This document shows, piece by piece, positions 32,474 through 32,577 of a stretch of 32,577 bases of DNA; within the stretch, counting starts at the first letter, position 1; every line of letters starts with the position of its first letter. Source of the stretch: Shewanella surugensis (lineage in GTDB: Bacteria > Pseudomonadota > Gammaproteobacteria > Enterobacterales > Shewanellaceae); NCBI RefSeq assembly GCF_023284005.1, contig NZ_JAKIKS010000064.1:1-32577 (forward strand), in the 5' to 3' direction. The notes beneath the pieces are model-generated. The model saw only the letters and a program-made list of their open reading frames with translations, was not told where the DNA came from and ran no database searches. The translations under genes were made by a program, and so were the position numbers.

Positions 32474-32577
32474 TTAACTAAAAGTTATCGTATATTTTGA
32501 TGGATAGTTGTCCATGATATTTTTTACACTCTCTTTGAGTGCATCAAAAGTGATAAAGTCATGGCAAGATAACCATT
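32474..32577 (-). CDS. C-terminal end of a gene cut by the window edge
   Basis: A frame open from the window edge gives 33 residues ending DALKESVKNIMDNYPSKYTI then TFS and a TAA stop. The composition is protein-like and it has the same orientation as the cassette genes. Function unknown because the start lies beyond the window. Confidence 0.5.
   Translation of the reverse strand, partial: WLSCHDFITFDALKESVKNIMDNYPSKYTITFS

Overview
The window looks like chromosomal DNA of a low- to mid-GC gammaproteobacterium, most likely Shewanella or a close relative. The reasons are the divergent ubiT / ubiUV arrangement, the exported S9 peptidase plus amidohydrolase pair, and several families of short structured intergenic repeats (for example GCCTGCGGCAGGC hairpins) of a type I associate with Shewanella. 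The genus is an inference; no rRNA or tRNA is present to fix it.

Layout. (1) 1-6876: a very large exported SpvB/FG-GAP/RHS (YD-repeat) protein on the minus strand, with a complex inverted repeat just past its stop. (2) 7009-11957: a DUF4442 hotdog protein, then two exported hydrolases on the plus strand (S9 prolyl oligopeptidase family and metal-dependent amidohydrolase), closed by a strong terminator. (3) 12091-16232: a Gfo/Idh/MocA oxidoreductase with an antibiotic-biosynthesis-monooxygenase-type protein, divergent from a LysR regulator; a second LysR regulator; and an exported protein of unknown function. (4) 16392-21007: the oxygen-independent ubiquinone hydroxylation genes ubiU and ubiV, with a thiamine-diphosphate decarboxylase gene 27 nt downstream of ubiV and ubiT divergent. 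The decarboxylase is split by what looks like loss of one A from a short A run. The ubiU promoter carries an FNR-like box exactly 41.5 bp from the start site inferred from a -10 hexamer, as expected for an anaerobically induced operon. All eight [4Fe-4S] cysteines of UbiU and UbiV are at the same residue numbers as in E. coli.

(5) 21085-26681: accessory DNA with a possible 112-bp MITE, a dispersed repeat, a secreted protein with a glycine-rich domain resembling that of the animal receptor kinases ALK/LTK, a GIY-YIG protein with a duplicated C-terminal motif, and two copies of a structured repeat whose hairpin stem covaries around an invariant loop. (6) 26682-29519: an exported class C acid phosphatase (e(P4) type), and a LysR regulator divergent from a DJ-1/PfpI protein. 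(7) 29520-32577: mobile-DNA debris and integron-type cassettes: an IS4-like transposase fragment, two more copies of the dispersed repeat, an unknown small gene, a SUKH (SMI1/KNR4) immunity-type gene, a small membrane protein, and a convincing attC site. No integrase lies in the window.

Main points for follow-up are the ubiUV-decarboxylase gene cluster, the promoter-like module shared by three unrelated accessory genes, the cassette junction falling at the truncated end of a dispersed repeat, and the covarying hairpin element.
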